Source: Fusobacterium sp. (lineage in GTDB: Bacteria; Fusobacteriota; Fusobacteriia; Fusobacteriales; Fusobacteriaceae). Taken from it: a DNA stretch of 61,999 bases. The notes below the pieces were generated by a model that saw nothing but the letters and a program-made list of their open reading frames with translations, did no database searches and was not told the origin of the DNA. The DNA lies in NCBI RefSeq assembly GCF_032477075.1, contig NZ_JAWDXO010000020.1, positions 1 to 61,999 of the forward strand. The letters are read 5' to 3'. The translations under genes were made by a program, and so were the position numbers. Every line of letters starts with the position of its first letter. The stretch's first letter is position 1. Positions 44,082-52,156 of this stretch are shown in pieces.

Positions 44082-44828
44082 ATGAGTATAAGAGAAGTAC
44101 CTTTTTTTAATAAAACTTTGATAAATGAAATAGTATATATAACAGAAGAAAATGATCCTTTTACAGGTAAGTTAATATGTAAATATCCTACAGATATTTT
44201 GAAAGAAGAGGAAGAATACAGAGATGGAATTAAAGAGGGCATAAGTAAAAAGTTTTATCCAAATGGACTTTTGAAAGAAATGGCTGAATATAAAGAAGGA
44301 AAATTAAATGGTGATTTCTCACAGTTTTATATCAATGGAAATATAGAGGAATATATTTTTTTTAAGGATGATCAAATGGATGGAGAATGGGTAAAATATT
44401 TTGAAAATGGAAATATCAGAATGAGAGCATTTTTCAAAAAAGGGAAACTCAATGGACAAAAATTAGTTTATTATCCTAATGGAGAAATTCAAGAGAGCAG
44501 TATGTTTCAAGACAATATACTTCATGGAAGGAACATATTATATTATCAGAATGGTAAAATACAGGTAGTAAGAAATTTTGTATATGCTCAATTAGAAGGG
44601 GCAGTTACATACTATTTTGAAAATGGAGATGTGGAAATAAAGGAAGAATATAAAAAACATGATAAGAATGGAAGATATATAAGATACTATGAAAATGGAG
44701 TGATTAGTGCAATAGGAAACTTTAAAGATAATATGTTGGATGGAGATTGGAGTATGTTCTATGAAAATGGAAAGCTTTTAGGTACAGCATCATTTATAAA
44801 AGGCAAGATTATAGATGAAGCTTCATAA
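44082..44828 (+). CDS. MORN-repeat (YwqK-type) protein under B12 control
   Basis: The 248 residues consist almost wholly of eight or nine MORN_2-type repeats of about 23 residues with the pattern YYxNGxIxxxxxFKDxxxxG (for example YFENGNIRMRAFFKKGKLNG and YYPNGEIQESSMFQDNILHG). Unlike its relatives at 14846 and 48684 it has no signal peptide, so it should stay in the cytoplasm. The role is unknown. GGAGGGAT precedes ATG. It is the first gene behind cobalamin riboswitch 4 and its terminator, so it should be expressed when B12 is scarce, which is unusual for this family. Confidence 0.85.
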   Translation: MSIREVPFFNKTLINEIVYITEENDPFTGKLICKYPTDILKEEEEYRDGIKEGISKKFYPNGLLKEMAEYKEGKLNGDFSQFYINGNIEEYIFFKDDQMDGEWVKYFENGNIRMRAFFKKGKLNGQKLVYYPNGEIQESSMFQDNILHGRNILYYQNGKIQVVRNFVYAQLEGAVTYYFENGDVEIKEEYKKHDKNGRYIRYYENGVISAIGNFKDNMLDGDWSMFYENGKLLGTASFIKGKIIDEAS

Positions 44829-44911
44829 AATTAAGTTATTAAAACAAACTCCATGAATTATAATTCTAATAGTTTATATATTTATTATGAATATTTAAAG
44901 GGAGAGAAGAG

Positions 44912-45142
44912 ATGAAAAAAGATTTAAAAAAAGGTTTTGATGTTGGAGAATTAGCAAAAGCAGTTGAAAATGGAGAGCATTTTAAAGGTGTAGAAAGAAA
45001 GGTTGAATTTACCTATTTAGGAAAAGAACTTCCTATAGTTCAAAAAATTGTATCATATGTTGTAACTGATGAATTTATTGAAAAAAATTTAGAAAAGCTA
45101 TTAAAACTTAATATTATAAAAGGAGAGAAAAATGAAAAATAA
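44912..45142 (+). CDS. Small unknown protein, paired with the next gene
   Basis: The 76-residue charged protein (MKKDLKKGFDVGELAKAVENG, then FTYLGKELPIVQKIVSYVVTDEFIEKNLEKLL) has no signal peptide or cysteine. GGGAGAGAAGAG precedes ATG. Its last 11 bases overlap the next small gene, so the two are translated together. No family recognised. It may be cotranscribed with the MORN gene 83 bases upstream. Confidence 0.6.
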   Translation: MKKDLKKGFDVGELAKAVENGEHFKGVERKVEFTYLGKELPIVQKIVSYVVTDEFIEKNLEKLLKLNIIKGEKNEK

Positions 45143-45302
45143 AAAAGAAGATTTAACTAACTTAAATATCTTAGAAGAATTGAATAGAAAGGTTCAGATT
45201 AAAAAAGATGATGAAAAAGAGGAATTTCATGAAATTAATAATCTGGATATCTTAGAAAAAATAGATAGAAATATTCAAAATGAAAAAGAAAAGAAAAAAT
45301 AA
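45132..45302 (+). CDS. 56-residue unknown protein with an internal duplication
   Basis: ATG at 45132 follows AGGAGAG at 45121-45127 and the frame runs to TAA at 45300-45302. The product is charged and helical, with two related halves: NLNILEELNRKVQ and NLDILEKIDRNIQ. The start overlaps the end of the preceding small gene, which supports translation. Function unknown. Confidence 0.6.
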   Translation: MKNKKEDLTNLNILEELNRKVQIKKDDEKEEFHEINNLDILEKIDRNIQNEKEKKK

Positions 45303-45446
45303 TTATGAAGTATTAGAAAAATTTTTGAAAAGCTAGTAATGTAAATACTTTTTGAAGTGATATAGATATTTGTTATATTTATAAGATTTAAAATATTGTT
45401 TGATATTTTTTTCAAAATACTGGAAATAAAATATGGAATGTAATTA

Positions 45447-45490
45447 AAAATGAGATGAACTTAAATAAATTTCAGGTTCATCTCATTTTA
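45447..45490. terminator. Bidirectional intrinsic terminator
   Basis: AAAATGAGATGAAC pairs with GTTCATCTCATTTT, between the small gene pair and the convergent FMN-binding-like gene. Confidence 0.85.
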
Positions 45491-45511
45491 TATAAAAATT
45501 AGTTTTAATTA

Positions 45512-46039
45512 TCAATTTACTTCATCTTTTCTAATAATTTCTCCTCTGTAATCAAAAATATTCAATATATTTTTTAATTCAGCATTAATAGCTGGAACAT
45601 GATAAGTAGAACCAGCTACAGCATCCATTTTTACATTATTTTTATCTTGCCCAATTACCATTTTTTTTACAGACTCTGAATTAAGAGGAATATGTTTCTT
45701 CTTTACTTCAGGAATAGAATAATCTATTATTTTTCCATCTAAAGAAATTATAACAATGAAGGGTTCATGTCTGTCATAAACTTTTAAATGAGTTAAACAA
45801 GCATATGCAGAAATTTTATTATTAGTTTTTAATGGAATAAAATTATAATATCCAAGAATTCCATAATCTTTTACTTTTCCAAATTCATCAAATTTAAAGT
45901 TTGTTTTTATTATTTCATCTTTAAAATTTTCAATTTTGAATCTGTCTGTGGGACTTTCTTTTACTCTATAGCTATACACCTCTAAAATGAAAGATAGAAA
46001 TAATATTAAAAATATAAAAATTTTATTACATTTTTTCAT
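45512..46039 (-). CDS. Exported FMN-binding-domain-like protein
   Basis: The 175 residues have a signal peptide (IFIFLILFLSFILEVYS) and a C-terminal part resembling the FMN-binding domain of RnfG, NqrC and NosR: VKMDAVAGSTYHVPAINAEL corresponds to the D-x-x-SGAT-x-T flavin site. Where the acceptor Thr for covalent FMN should be, this protein seems to have His, so covalent flavinylation is doubtful. It starts 21 bases behind a TonB receptor gene and shares riboswitch 5, so it probably acts on the same substrate in the periplasm, perhaps as a redox partner. That role is inference. Confidence 0.65.
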   Translation of the reverse strand: MKKCNKIFIFLILFLSFILEVYSYRVKESPTDRFKIENFKDEIIKTNFKFDEFGKVKDYGILGYYNFIPLKTNNKISAYACLTHLKVYDRHEPFIVIISLDGKIIDYSIPEVKKKHIPLNSESVKKMVIGQDKNNVKMDAVAGSTYHVPAINAELKNILNIFDYRGEIIRKDEVN

Positions 46040-46060
46040 TGTCTCCTCCCTTTTTCAGTA

Positions 46061-48091
46061 TTAAAATTTGTATTCTGCACTTATATAATATGTTCTTTCA
46101 GGTGAAGGAGAATAATTGATTTTTGTACCAGCGTAAGTAATATAATCACAATATATTTCATTGAAAATATTATCTATTCCAGCTGCAAGAGATACTCCAT
46201 TTTCAAAATTATATTTAGCAGAAATATTCGTAACCATATAGCTATTTGTTTTAGGAACTTTATTATAATAATCATTGATTAAATAAGCTTTTCCATGATA
46301 GTTTGATTCTATATTGAAAGTAAATTGAGAAGTTATATCGTAGGTAGCTCCTAATCCAAACACTATATTGCTTACACCAGGGATATCATTTCCCTTATAT
46401 GGTCCATCTACAATTTCATTATGCATATATGTAAAGTTTTCTCTCAATGTTAATTTATCAAAATATTGTTCACTAGCAAGTTCGAGTCCTATTCTCTCAG
46501 TTTTTCCATCAAGATTGTAGTAGCTTCCACTTCCAGATTTATCTATTATTTCATCTCTGTAATAGTCATACATTATTTCTTTGTTTCCTTTTATATAGAA
46601 TAAAGCTCCAGATAAATAAATATTATTTATAAGAGATTTAACTCCAATTTCAAAAGTATCAACTTCTTGTGAATCTCTTGAAGCAGTTTCTCCAGTAGCT
46701 TTATCTGTTTTCCAGCTAGTATATTCAGTCAGATTAGGAGATCTATATACTCTATTCCAGCTGATATATCCAGAAGTATCTTCAGAAAACATATAGTTTG
46801 CTGTTAATTCATAGTTTGTATTAGTATTAGAATCGCTAATATTTTTTTTACTTTTAAAAGTTCCATTAGTATTATAAGATGTTTCATCTTCATCAAATTT
46901 ATTTCTTTCTACTCTAATTCCTTGGGTAAAGATAAAATTGTTATAACTGTATTTATTAAGAAGATAACCACCAATGGCTTCATAATCAGTTTCTGTATAT
47001 GTTTTACGATAAATTGTAGAGCCAGAAGCACTATATCCATCTTCTTTAACCTTTGCTTTTGAATAATCTCCACCAAATATTAAATGATTTTTTTCAGCAT
47101 AACTATATTTTAACTGCGCATTTGTATAGATAGAATCAGTATTTTTTACTCTGCTGTGATATGATGAATATGCAGCTGTTCTAGGCTGAGAATAAGTATA
47201 TTCCCTCTCTCTATATTCAGTTACAGCTGAAAGAGATAAATTATCAGACAGCTTTTTATTAAATTCAAGAATATATTTATCCTGTGTATCATGAGCTATT
47301 TTTTCTTTATAGCTTGAATCATTCTGCCTTCTATCATCATCATATTGAGCTTTAGTAAGATAACTAGAACCTGTTGATTTTCTTTCATTACGAATATATT
47401 TAAAACCTATATTTCCATCTTTTAATTTGTATTTAGCTCCTATTTCTCCAAATTCTGATTCTTTTTTAGTATAAACTCTATAACCATCTTTATCTGTATT
47501 AATATATTTTGCATCTATTGAAAGATTTTCTGTTAAATTCATTCCATAGTTTACTTTGTATTTTCGCTCATCAAATGAACCTATTTGAAGTCCAGCATTT
47601 CCCCAATATTTTTTATCTCCATGCTCTTTTGTAATAATATTTATAACTCCAGATGTGGCATTTCCTCCATATATAATAGCACCTCCAGCTGGAACTACTT
47701 CTATTTTTTCTATCTGTTCTACAGGAATAAAATCTAAATCAAACGATCTGTTATCCATTCCATTTTGAGGGATTCCATCAACCAACACAACTAGATGTTT
47801 ACTTCCCATACTGGGAACTTGTCCTCTCATTGATAAGTTTCCTCCTGAGAAAGATAAACCAGGAATATTAACAAGAGCTTCTTCTACATTCTTGTAACCT
47901 CTTTTTTCAATCTCTTTTCCTGTAAGAACAGTGACATTTTTAGCAGTTTCTATAACAGGAGTTTCCTCATATCTTTCTGATGTTATAGTTGATTCATTAA
48001 GTTTTACAGCAAACTCTTCTTTTTTTATTAAATCTCCTCCATACAGAGATGAACTTAAAATTAATACTGAAATTCCAATCTTTTTATACAT
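46061..48091 (-). CDS. TonB-dependent outer-membrane receptor, probable corrinoid transporter
   Basis: The 676-residue receptor has a signal peptide (IGISVLILSSSLYGG), a TonB-box-like stretch near KLNESTITSERYEET, a plug domain (about 45-150: VEEALVNIPGLSFSGG, IEKIEVVPAGGAIIYGGNATSGVINIITK) and a 22-strand barrel ending YYISAEYKF. Riboswitch control supports B12 or another corrinoid as cargo, as for BtuB; sequence alone would not separate it from siderophore receptors. First gene of an operon with the FMN-binding-like protein. Confidence 0.88.
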   Translation of the reverse strand: MYKKIGISVLILSSSLYGGDLIKKEEFAVKLNESTITSERYEETPVIETAKNVTVLTGKEIEKRGYKNVEEALVNIPGLSFSGGNLSMRGQVPSMGSKHLVVLVDGIPQNGMDNRSFDLDFIPVEQIEKIEVVPAGGAIIYGGNATSGVINIITKEHGDKKYWGNAGLQIGSFDERKYKVNYGMNLTENLSIDAKYINTDKDGYRVYTKKESEFGEIGAKYKLKDGNIGFKYIRNERKSTGSSYLTKAQYDDDRRQNDSSYKEKIAHDTQDKYILEFNKKLSDNLSLSAVTEYREREYTYSQPRTAAYSSYHSRVKNTDSIYTNAQLKYSYAEKNHLIFGGDYSKAKVKEDGYSASGSTIYRKTYTETDYEAIGGYLLNKYSYNNFIFTQGIRVERNKFDEDETSYNTNGTFKSKKNISDSNTNTNYELTANYMFSEDTSGYISWNRVYRSPNLTEYTSWKTDKATGETASRDSQEVDTFEIGVKSLINNIYLSGALFYIKGNKEIMYDYYRDEIIDKSGSGSYYNLDGKTERIGLELASEQYFDKLTLRENFTYMHNEIVDGPYKGNDIPGVSNIVFGLGATYDITSQFTFNIESNYHGKAYLINDYYNKVPKTNSYMVTNISAKYNFENGVSLAAGIDNIFNEIYCDYITYAGTKINYSPSPERTYYISAEYKF

Positions 48092-48142
48092 TTTTCCCCC
48101 TTAAAATATTAATTTTTCAAAAAATATATAAGGTTTTGTAAA

Positions 48143-48179
48143 TAAAAAAACCTAATAAATAGAGAGTTCTACCTACTAG
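48143..48179 (-). terminator. Riboswitch 5 leader terminator
   Basis: On the minus strand CTAGTAGGTAG pairs with CTATTTATTAG (several G-T pairs) followed by GTTTTTTT, between the aptamer and the receptor gene. Confidence 0.7.
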
Positions 48180-48233
48180 AGAGTCAAATTAAAAACATAC
48201 AATGATTTTAAACCATTGATAAATGTATATACG

Positions 48234-48392
48234 ACTATTTGGTAAGTCTTCTGACTCAGTTTCATCCTACTCTCACGTCTTCCCAGTTACCCAGTGACAT
48301 AATGTGATTTCGTCCACTATACAGCAGCTTTCGCTGTGTGGGATTTTCACCCAGCTTCCTCTATTAAGCTTTACAAAAAGCACCTAAATATA
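48234..48392 (-). promoter_or_regulatory. Cobalamin riboswitch 5 (upstream of the first TonB receptor)
   Basis: On the minus strand it has TTTAGGTGC, TTAATAGAGGAAG, GGGTGAAAATCCCACACAGC, the variant core GAAAGCTGCTGTATAG and the B12 box GAGTCAGAAGACTTACC. P1 pairs TATTTAGGT with ACCAAATA. It is nearly identical to riboswitch 6. Confidence 0.93.
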
Positions 48393-48410
48393 TTTTCGAT
48401 TACAAAACTA

Positions 48411-48439
48411 ATTGTACTTTATTTATTACTAAATGTCAA
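48411..48439 (-). promoter_or_regulatory. Sigma-70 promoter for riboswitch 5
   Basis: Minus strand TTGACA (complement of 48434-48439), 17-bp spacer, TACAAT (complement of 48411-48416). Confidence 0.75.
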
Positions 48440-48683
48440 TATTAATTTCATATATATTTTTTATAAAAGAATTTTTAAATGAAACTATTGGTGATATTTA
48501 TTTTAAAAAATTATAATTTTATATTTTATTCTTTTAAAAGTATTTGTACAGAAATGTTTTGAAGTAAAATAAATAATTTATTGACAAGAATATTTCTTTT
48601 ATATATCATTATAAGAAAGAAAAATACTTTTGATAAATTTAAGAATAGTGCCATAAAATAAGATATACTGGAGGAATGAATTT

Positions 48684-49277
48684 ATGAAAAAAGTTTTAGG
48701 AGTGTTATTATTGTCAATTATAATTTTCACTGTTGCCTTTAGCAGTGATAGAAGTGAAGAATATTTTAATGTTGAAACAAAAGAAGATAATCTTTTGTAT
48801 AAAAAAGAAGAGAGTGAGCCTTATTCTGGAACAGTAATTATAAAAGATGAAGGTAAAATAATTAAAAAACAAATTTATGATAAGGGAAGATTGAATTCAG
48901 AAAAAGGATATTACGAAAATGGAAATATAAAGTGGGAGTCTACAAGTTATAAAGATGGAAAATTACATGGATTGAGCAGAATTTATTATGAAAGTGGACA
49001 GCTTAAAATGGAAACTAATTATAAAAATGGGCAGAAAGATGGCATAGAGAAAGGATATCATAAAAATGGAAAAATATTAGGAGAACTGAGTTATAAAAAA
49101 AACAGCTTACATGGAATAGCAAAATTTTATGATAAAAATGGTAATTTAGAGCATGAACAAAACTATAAAGAAGATATACTTCATGGAACAGAAAGAATAT
49201 ATGAAGATGGAAAAGTAATTTTAGAAAGAGAATACAAAGATGGAGAGATTGTATCAAGTAAAAATTTAAAAAAATAA
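48684..49277 (+). CDS. Exported MORN-repeat (YwqK-type) protein
   Basis: The 197 residues have a signal peptide (VLGVLLLSIIIFTVAFSS, no lipobox Cys) and about six MORN_2-type repeats (YYENGNIKWESTSYKDGKLHG, YYESGQLKMETNYKNGQKDG, YHKNGKILGELSYKKNSLHG). It should be secreted to the periplasm. Function unknown. CTGGAGGA precedes ATG. It lies between two riboswitch-controlled TonB receptor operons on the opposite strand, but its own 290-base upstream region shows no riboswitch. Confidence 0.82.
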   Translation: MKKVLGVLLLSIIIFTVAFSSDRSEEYFNVETKEDNLLYKKEESEPYSGTVIIKDEGKIIKKQIYDKGRLNSEKGYYENGNIKWESTSYKDGKLHGLSRIYYESGQLKMETNYKNGQKDGIEKGYHKNGKILGELSYKKNSLHGIAKFYDKNGNLEHEQNYKEDILHGTERIYEDGKVILEREYKDGEIVSSKNLKK

Positions 49278-49297
49278 ATTATTATAATATAAACAAT

Positions 49298-49350
49298 AAA
49301 GAATGGTTTAAAAAATAGGAATTTTCCTCTTTAATAGACCATTCTTTAAT
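49298..49350. terminator. Intrinsic terminator
   Basis: AAAGAATGGT (49298-49307) pairs with ACCATTCTTT (49338-49347), between the MORN gene and the convergent receptor gene. Confidence 0.75.
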
Positions 49351-49407
49351 TTATATGTCTCAATTAGAAAAATTTTTTAGTAAATAATTAAACTTTTAAT
49401 TAAAATA

Positions 49408-51365
49408 TTAGAAAGTATAATTTATTCCAACTGAAAAGTTTCTTCCAGCTGCTGGTGAATATTGACGTGTATTATTTCTATAATATCCAACATAATCTTC
49501 ATAATGTTTATCAAATAGATTATTAATTCTAGCAGTTAATGCTACTCCATTTTCAAATTTATAGTTTGCAGATAAATCAACTGTTGAATAATCTCCACAA
49601 TCTTTTGGTCTAACATTTTCAGGATCATCTGAATCATAATAATTTCCATAGTAAACAACATCTGCATTTAAATTCAGATTATCATTATATTTATAATTAA
49701 CTGCAAAACCTAATTTCCAATTTGGAACCATAGGAATTTCTTTATTTTTTCTTGATTCAAAATCAGAATCAACAATTTTATGATTTATATATGTTACTGA
49801 TTCAGTAAAAGTAAATTTGCCTAAATATTGTTCTGATAAAAGTTCCACTCCAATTCTTCTTGTATCTCCCATATTGTAATATGGAAAATTAGTTTCACTA
49901 GGCTCATCAGAATCAATAGTTCCTTGATAATAAATTTCTCCATCAGTTTTTTTGTAGAAAGTAGAAAGACTGAAATAAATATCTCCTATAAAATCTTTTA
50001 TTCCTAGCTCAAAAGTATGTTGAGTTTGAGAATCTAATTTAGAAGCATTTACAGTATAGTTCATCTCTCGTATTAATGGTGTTCTAAAATCTCTTGATAA
50101 TTTTCCATAGATCATTCCAGTATCTGAATAATCATATTTTAATTCTAAAGTTGCAGCATAATTTTTATACTCTTGATCTCCAGCTTCTCCTTTTTTATCA
50201 GCAGGAATAGGATTATTTGTAGACCAATAATAGTCATATTTAGCTATATTATATCTAAATCCCTGTCCAAAAGTTAATTTTCCAAATTTAAGTTCATTCA
50301 TTATGAACATTCCATAATCATCTTTTACAGACTTTTTACCTGTATATTTTCCAGTTGCTAATGCTTTATCAGTTTCCTGCAGGTAGTCCAATCCAGCTAT
50401 AAAATAATTTTCTTCCATATATTTATGTTTTATTTGTGTTTTTATATATTTTTTTTCATAATCTCCAGTTTTAAGTTTAGTTCTTTTATTAGTAGTATCC
50501 TTTGTATATAAATTTGCATAAGTTAGAAATTCTGTATTTTCCCCTATATTTTGTCTATAGTTAACATACCAATCATCTGATTTTGTATAAGTCCTAGTTC
50601 CAAATCTTCCTTTTGAAGATAGATGAATTTGATCTCTATCCTCATTATAATCAGACTCATCTAAATCTCCTCCATCAGCACGATACTTTTCATTTCTAGT
50701 ATATTTTACTTTTAAATCTGCATTATCAAACTTATATTTAGTATCAAAAGAAATTTCTTTAGTTCTGCTTGTAAGTTTTCCTATATCATCATCGTCTCTC
50801 CAGCTATTTATTTTAGACCTTGAATAATCTACTTTTAAAGCTAATTTATCAGTAGCCTTTACACTTGAAGAAACTCCATATTTCCAGATATTTTTTTATC
50901 ACTATCTTTTCCAAAAATATTTTTAGAAAGTATATTGATAACTCCTCCAGAAGCACCATCTCCATAAAGAATTCCCCCACCATTAGGAATAACCTCTATT
51001 CTCTCAATAGAACTTATAGGAATATTACTAGCTTCAGCACTTGAAATTCTTACTCCATCATATGTAATAATAGAGTTTCTTTCTGCATGAACAGAACTGT
51101 ATCCACCAATATCAAAAGCAATATTTCCATAGTAATTTTTAGCCATTATTCCAGGAACCATTCTAAGAGCAGCTGCTAAATCTTGTGCTCCTTTTTCCTC
51201 AATTTCCTGTGCTGTAACTATTGTAATGTTAGCAGCAGTATTTCTTACTGTAGTTTCAAAGTTTTCAGTAGAAATAACACTTTCATTAAGTTTTGTGCTT
51301 TGTATTTCTTCAGCGTATACAGATGAGCTTAGAACCAAAGCTAAAATTCCAATTTTTTTGTACAT
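49408..51365 (-). pseudogene. TonB-dependent receptor, frameshifted at an A7 tract
   Basis: The N-terminal part (from ATG at 51365: signal peptide ILALVLSSSVYAEE, TonB-box-like KLNESVISTENFE, plug ending ASGGVINILSKNIFGKDSDKK) runs into a stop at 50859. If the seven A residues at 50891-50897 (complement) were eight, the frame would read on as NIWKYGVSSSVKATDKLALKV and stay open to 49408, giving about 652 residues ending NFSVGINYTF. All the missing barrel sequence is intact, so a single base breaks the gene. The cargo is probably a corrinoid, since riboswitch 6 precedes it. It could be a recent loss, slippage-based switching or a base-call error. Confidence 0.85.
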
Positions 51366-51445
51366 TTCTTTCCTCCATATTTTTAATATTTAATAATAAA
51401 AATTCAGGCACTTTGGTAGAAATGATAGATATTATTTATTAGAAA

Positions 51446-51486
51446 TAAAAAAACTCTAATAAAATAGAGTATCTACCTTACTAGAG
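51446..51486 (-). terminator. Riboswitch 6 leader terminator
   Basis: On the minus strand CTCTAGTAAGGTAG pairs with CTATTTTATTAGAG (14 bp with G-T pairs), followed by TTTTTTT. Confidence 0.8.
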
Positions 51487-51546
51487 AGTCAATTTAAAAA
51501 TATGTTTAAAAAGTAAAAAAGCACTTATAAAAACAATGATATTTGA

Positions 51547-51704
51547 CTATTTGGTAAGTCTTCTGACTTAGTTTCATTCTACTTTCACGTCTTCCCAGTT
51601 TCCCAGTGACATAATGTGATTTCGTCCACCATACAGCAGCTTTCGCTGTGTGGGATTTTCACCCATCTTCCTCTATTAAGCTTTACAAAAAGCACCTAAA
51701 TATA
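51547..51704 (-). promoter_or_regulatory. Cobalamin riboswitch 6 (upstream of the frameshifted TonB receptor)
   Basis: On the minus strand it has TTTAGGTGC, TTAATAGAGGAAG, GGGTGAAAATCCCACACAGC, core GAAAGCTGCTGTATGG and B12 box AAGTCAGAAGACTTACC. It differs from riboswitch 5 at only a few positions. Confidence 0.93.
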
Positions 51705-51720
51705 TTTTATTACACTGATG

Positions 51721-51749
51721 ATTATACTAGAACAATTATTTAATGTCAA
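51721..51749 (-). promoter_or_regulatory. Sigma-70 promoter for riboswitch 6
   Basis: Minus strand TTGACA (complement of 51744-51749), 17-bp spacer, TATAAT (complement of 51721-51726): a perfect consensus. Confidence 0.85.
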
Positions 51750-51862
51750 TTAAAATTGACATATTTCAAAAATCGAAATAGAGACAAGAATAAAAGCAAT
51801 AAAAAGTTATATAAAAAAATATAATTTGAAATATGGACAGCAGAAAATTTTTAATTATTCGT

Positions 51863-51891
51863 TTGACTAAAAAAATGAAGTATTGTATAAT
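51863..51891 (+). promoter_or_regulatory. Sigma-70 promoter for riboswitch 7
   Basis: TTGACT (51863-51868), 17-bp spacer, TATAAT (51886-51891). Confidence 0.8.
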
Positions 51892-51916
51892 TAATCAAAA
51901 TGTAAAAATATAATAG

Positions 51917-52067
51917 AATCTATGGTTCATTTAGTTGATTAAAAGGGAAACAGGTTTAAATCCTGTATGGTCCCGCCACTGTGAGATGGATGAAAGCAAA
52001 TTCCACTGGCTATAGCTGGGAAGGATGTAAGTAAGATGAAGTCAAGTCAGGAGACCTACCAAAGATT
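51917..52067 (+). promoter_or_regulatory. Cobalamin riboswitch 7 (upstream of the second transporter operon)
   Basis: P1 pairs AATCTATGGT with ACCAAAGATT. The core reads GGTCCCGCCACTGTGAG with canonical GCCACTG, and the B12 box reads AAGTCAGGAGACCTACC. A terminator follows at 52089-52119. Confidence 0.95.
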
Positions 52068-52088
52068 TATTTATTCTATATCTGCGAG

Positions 52089-52119
52089 GACGGATAAGGT
52101 ATTCTTATGCCGTCTTTTT
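52089..52119 (+). terminator. Riboswitch 7 leader terminator
   Basis: GACGG-A-TAAG pairs with CTTA-TG-CCGTC across loop GTATT, followed by TTTTT. Confidence 0.85.
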
Positions 52120-52156
52120 ATTTTAAGAACGGTTTTTTTATTTTTTGGAGAAAGAT

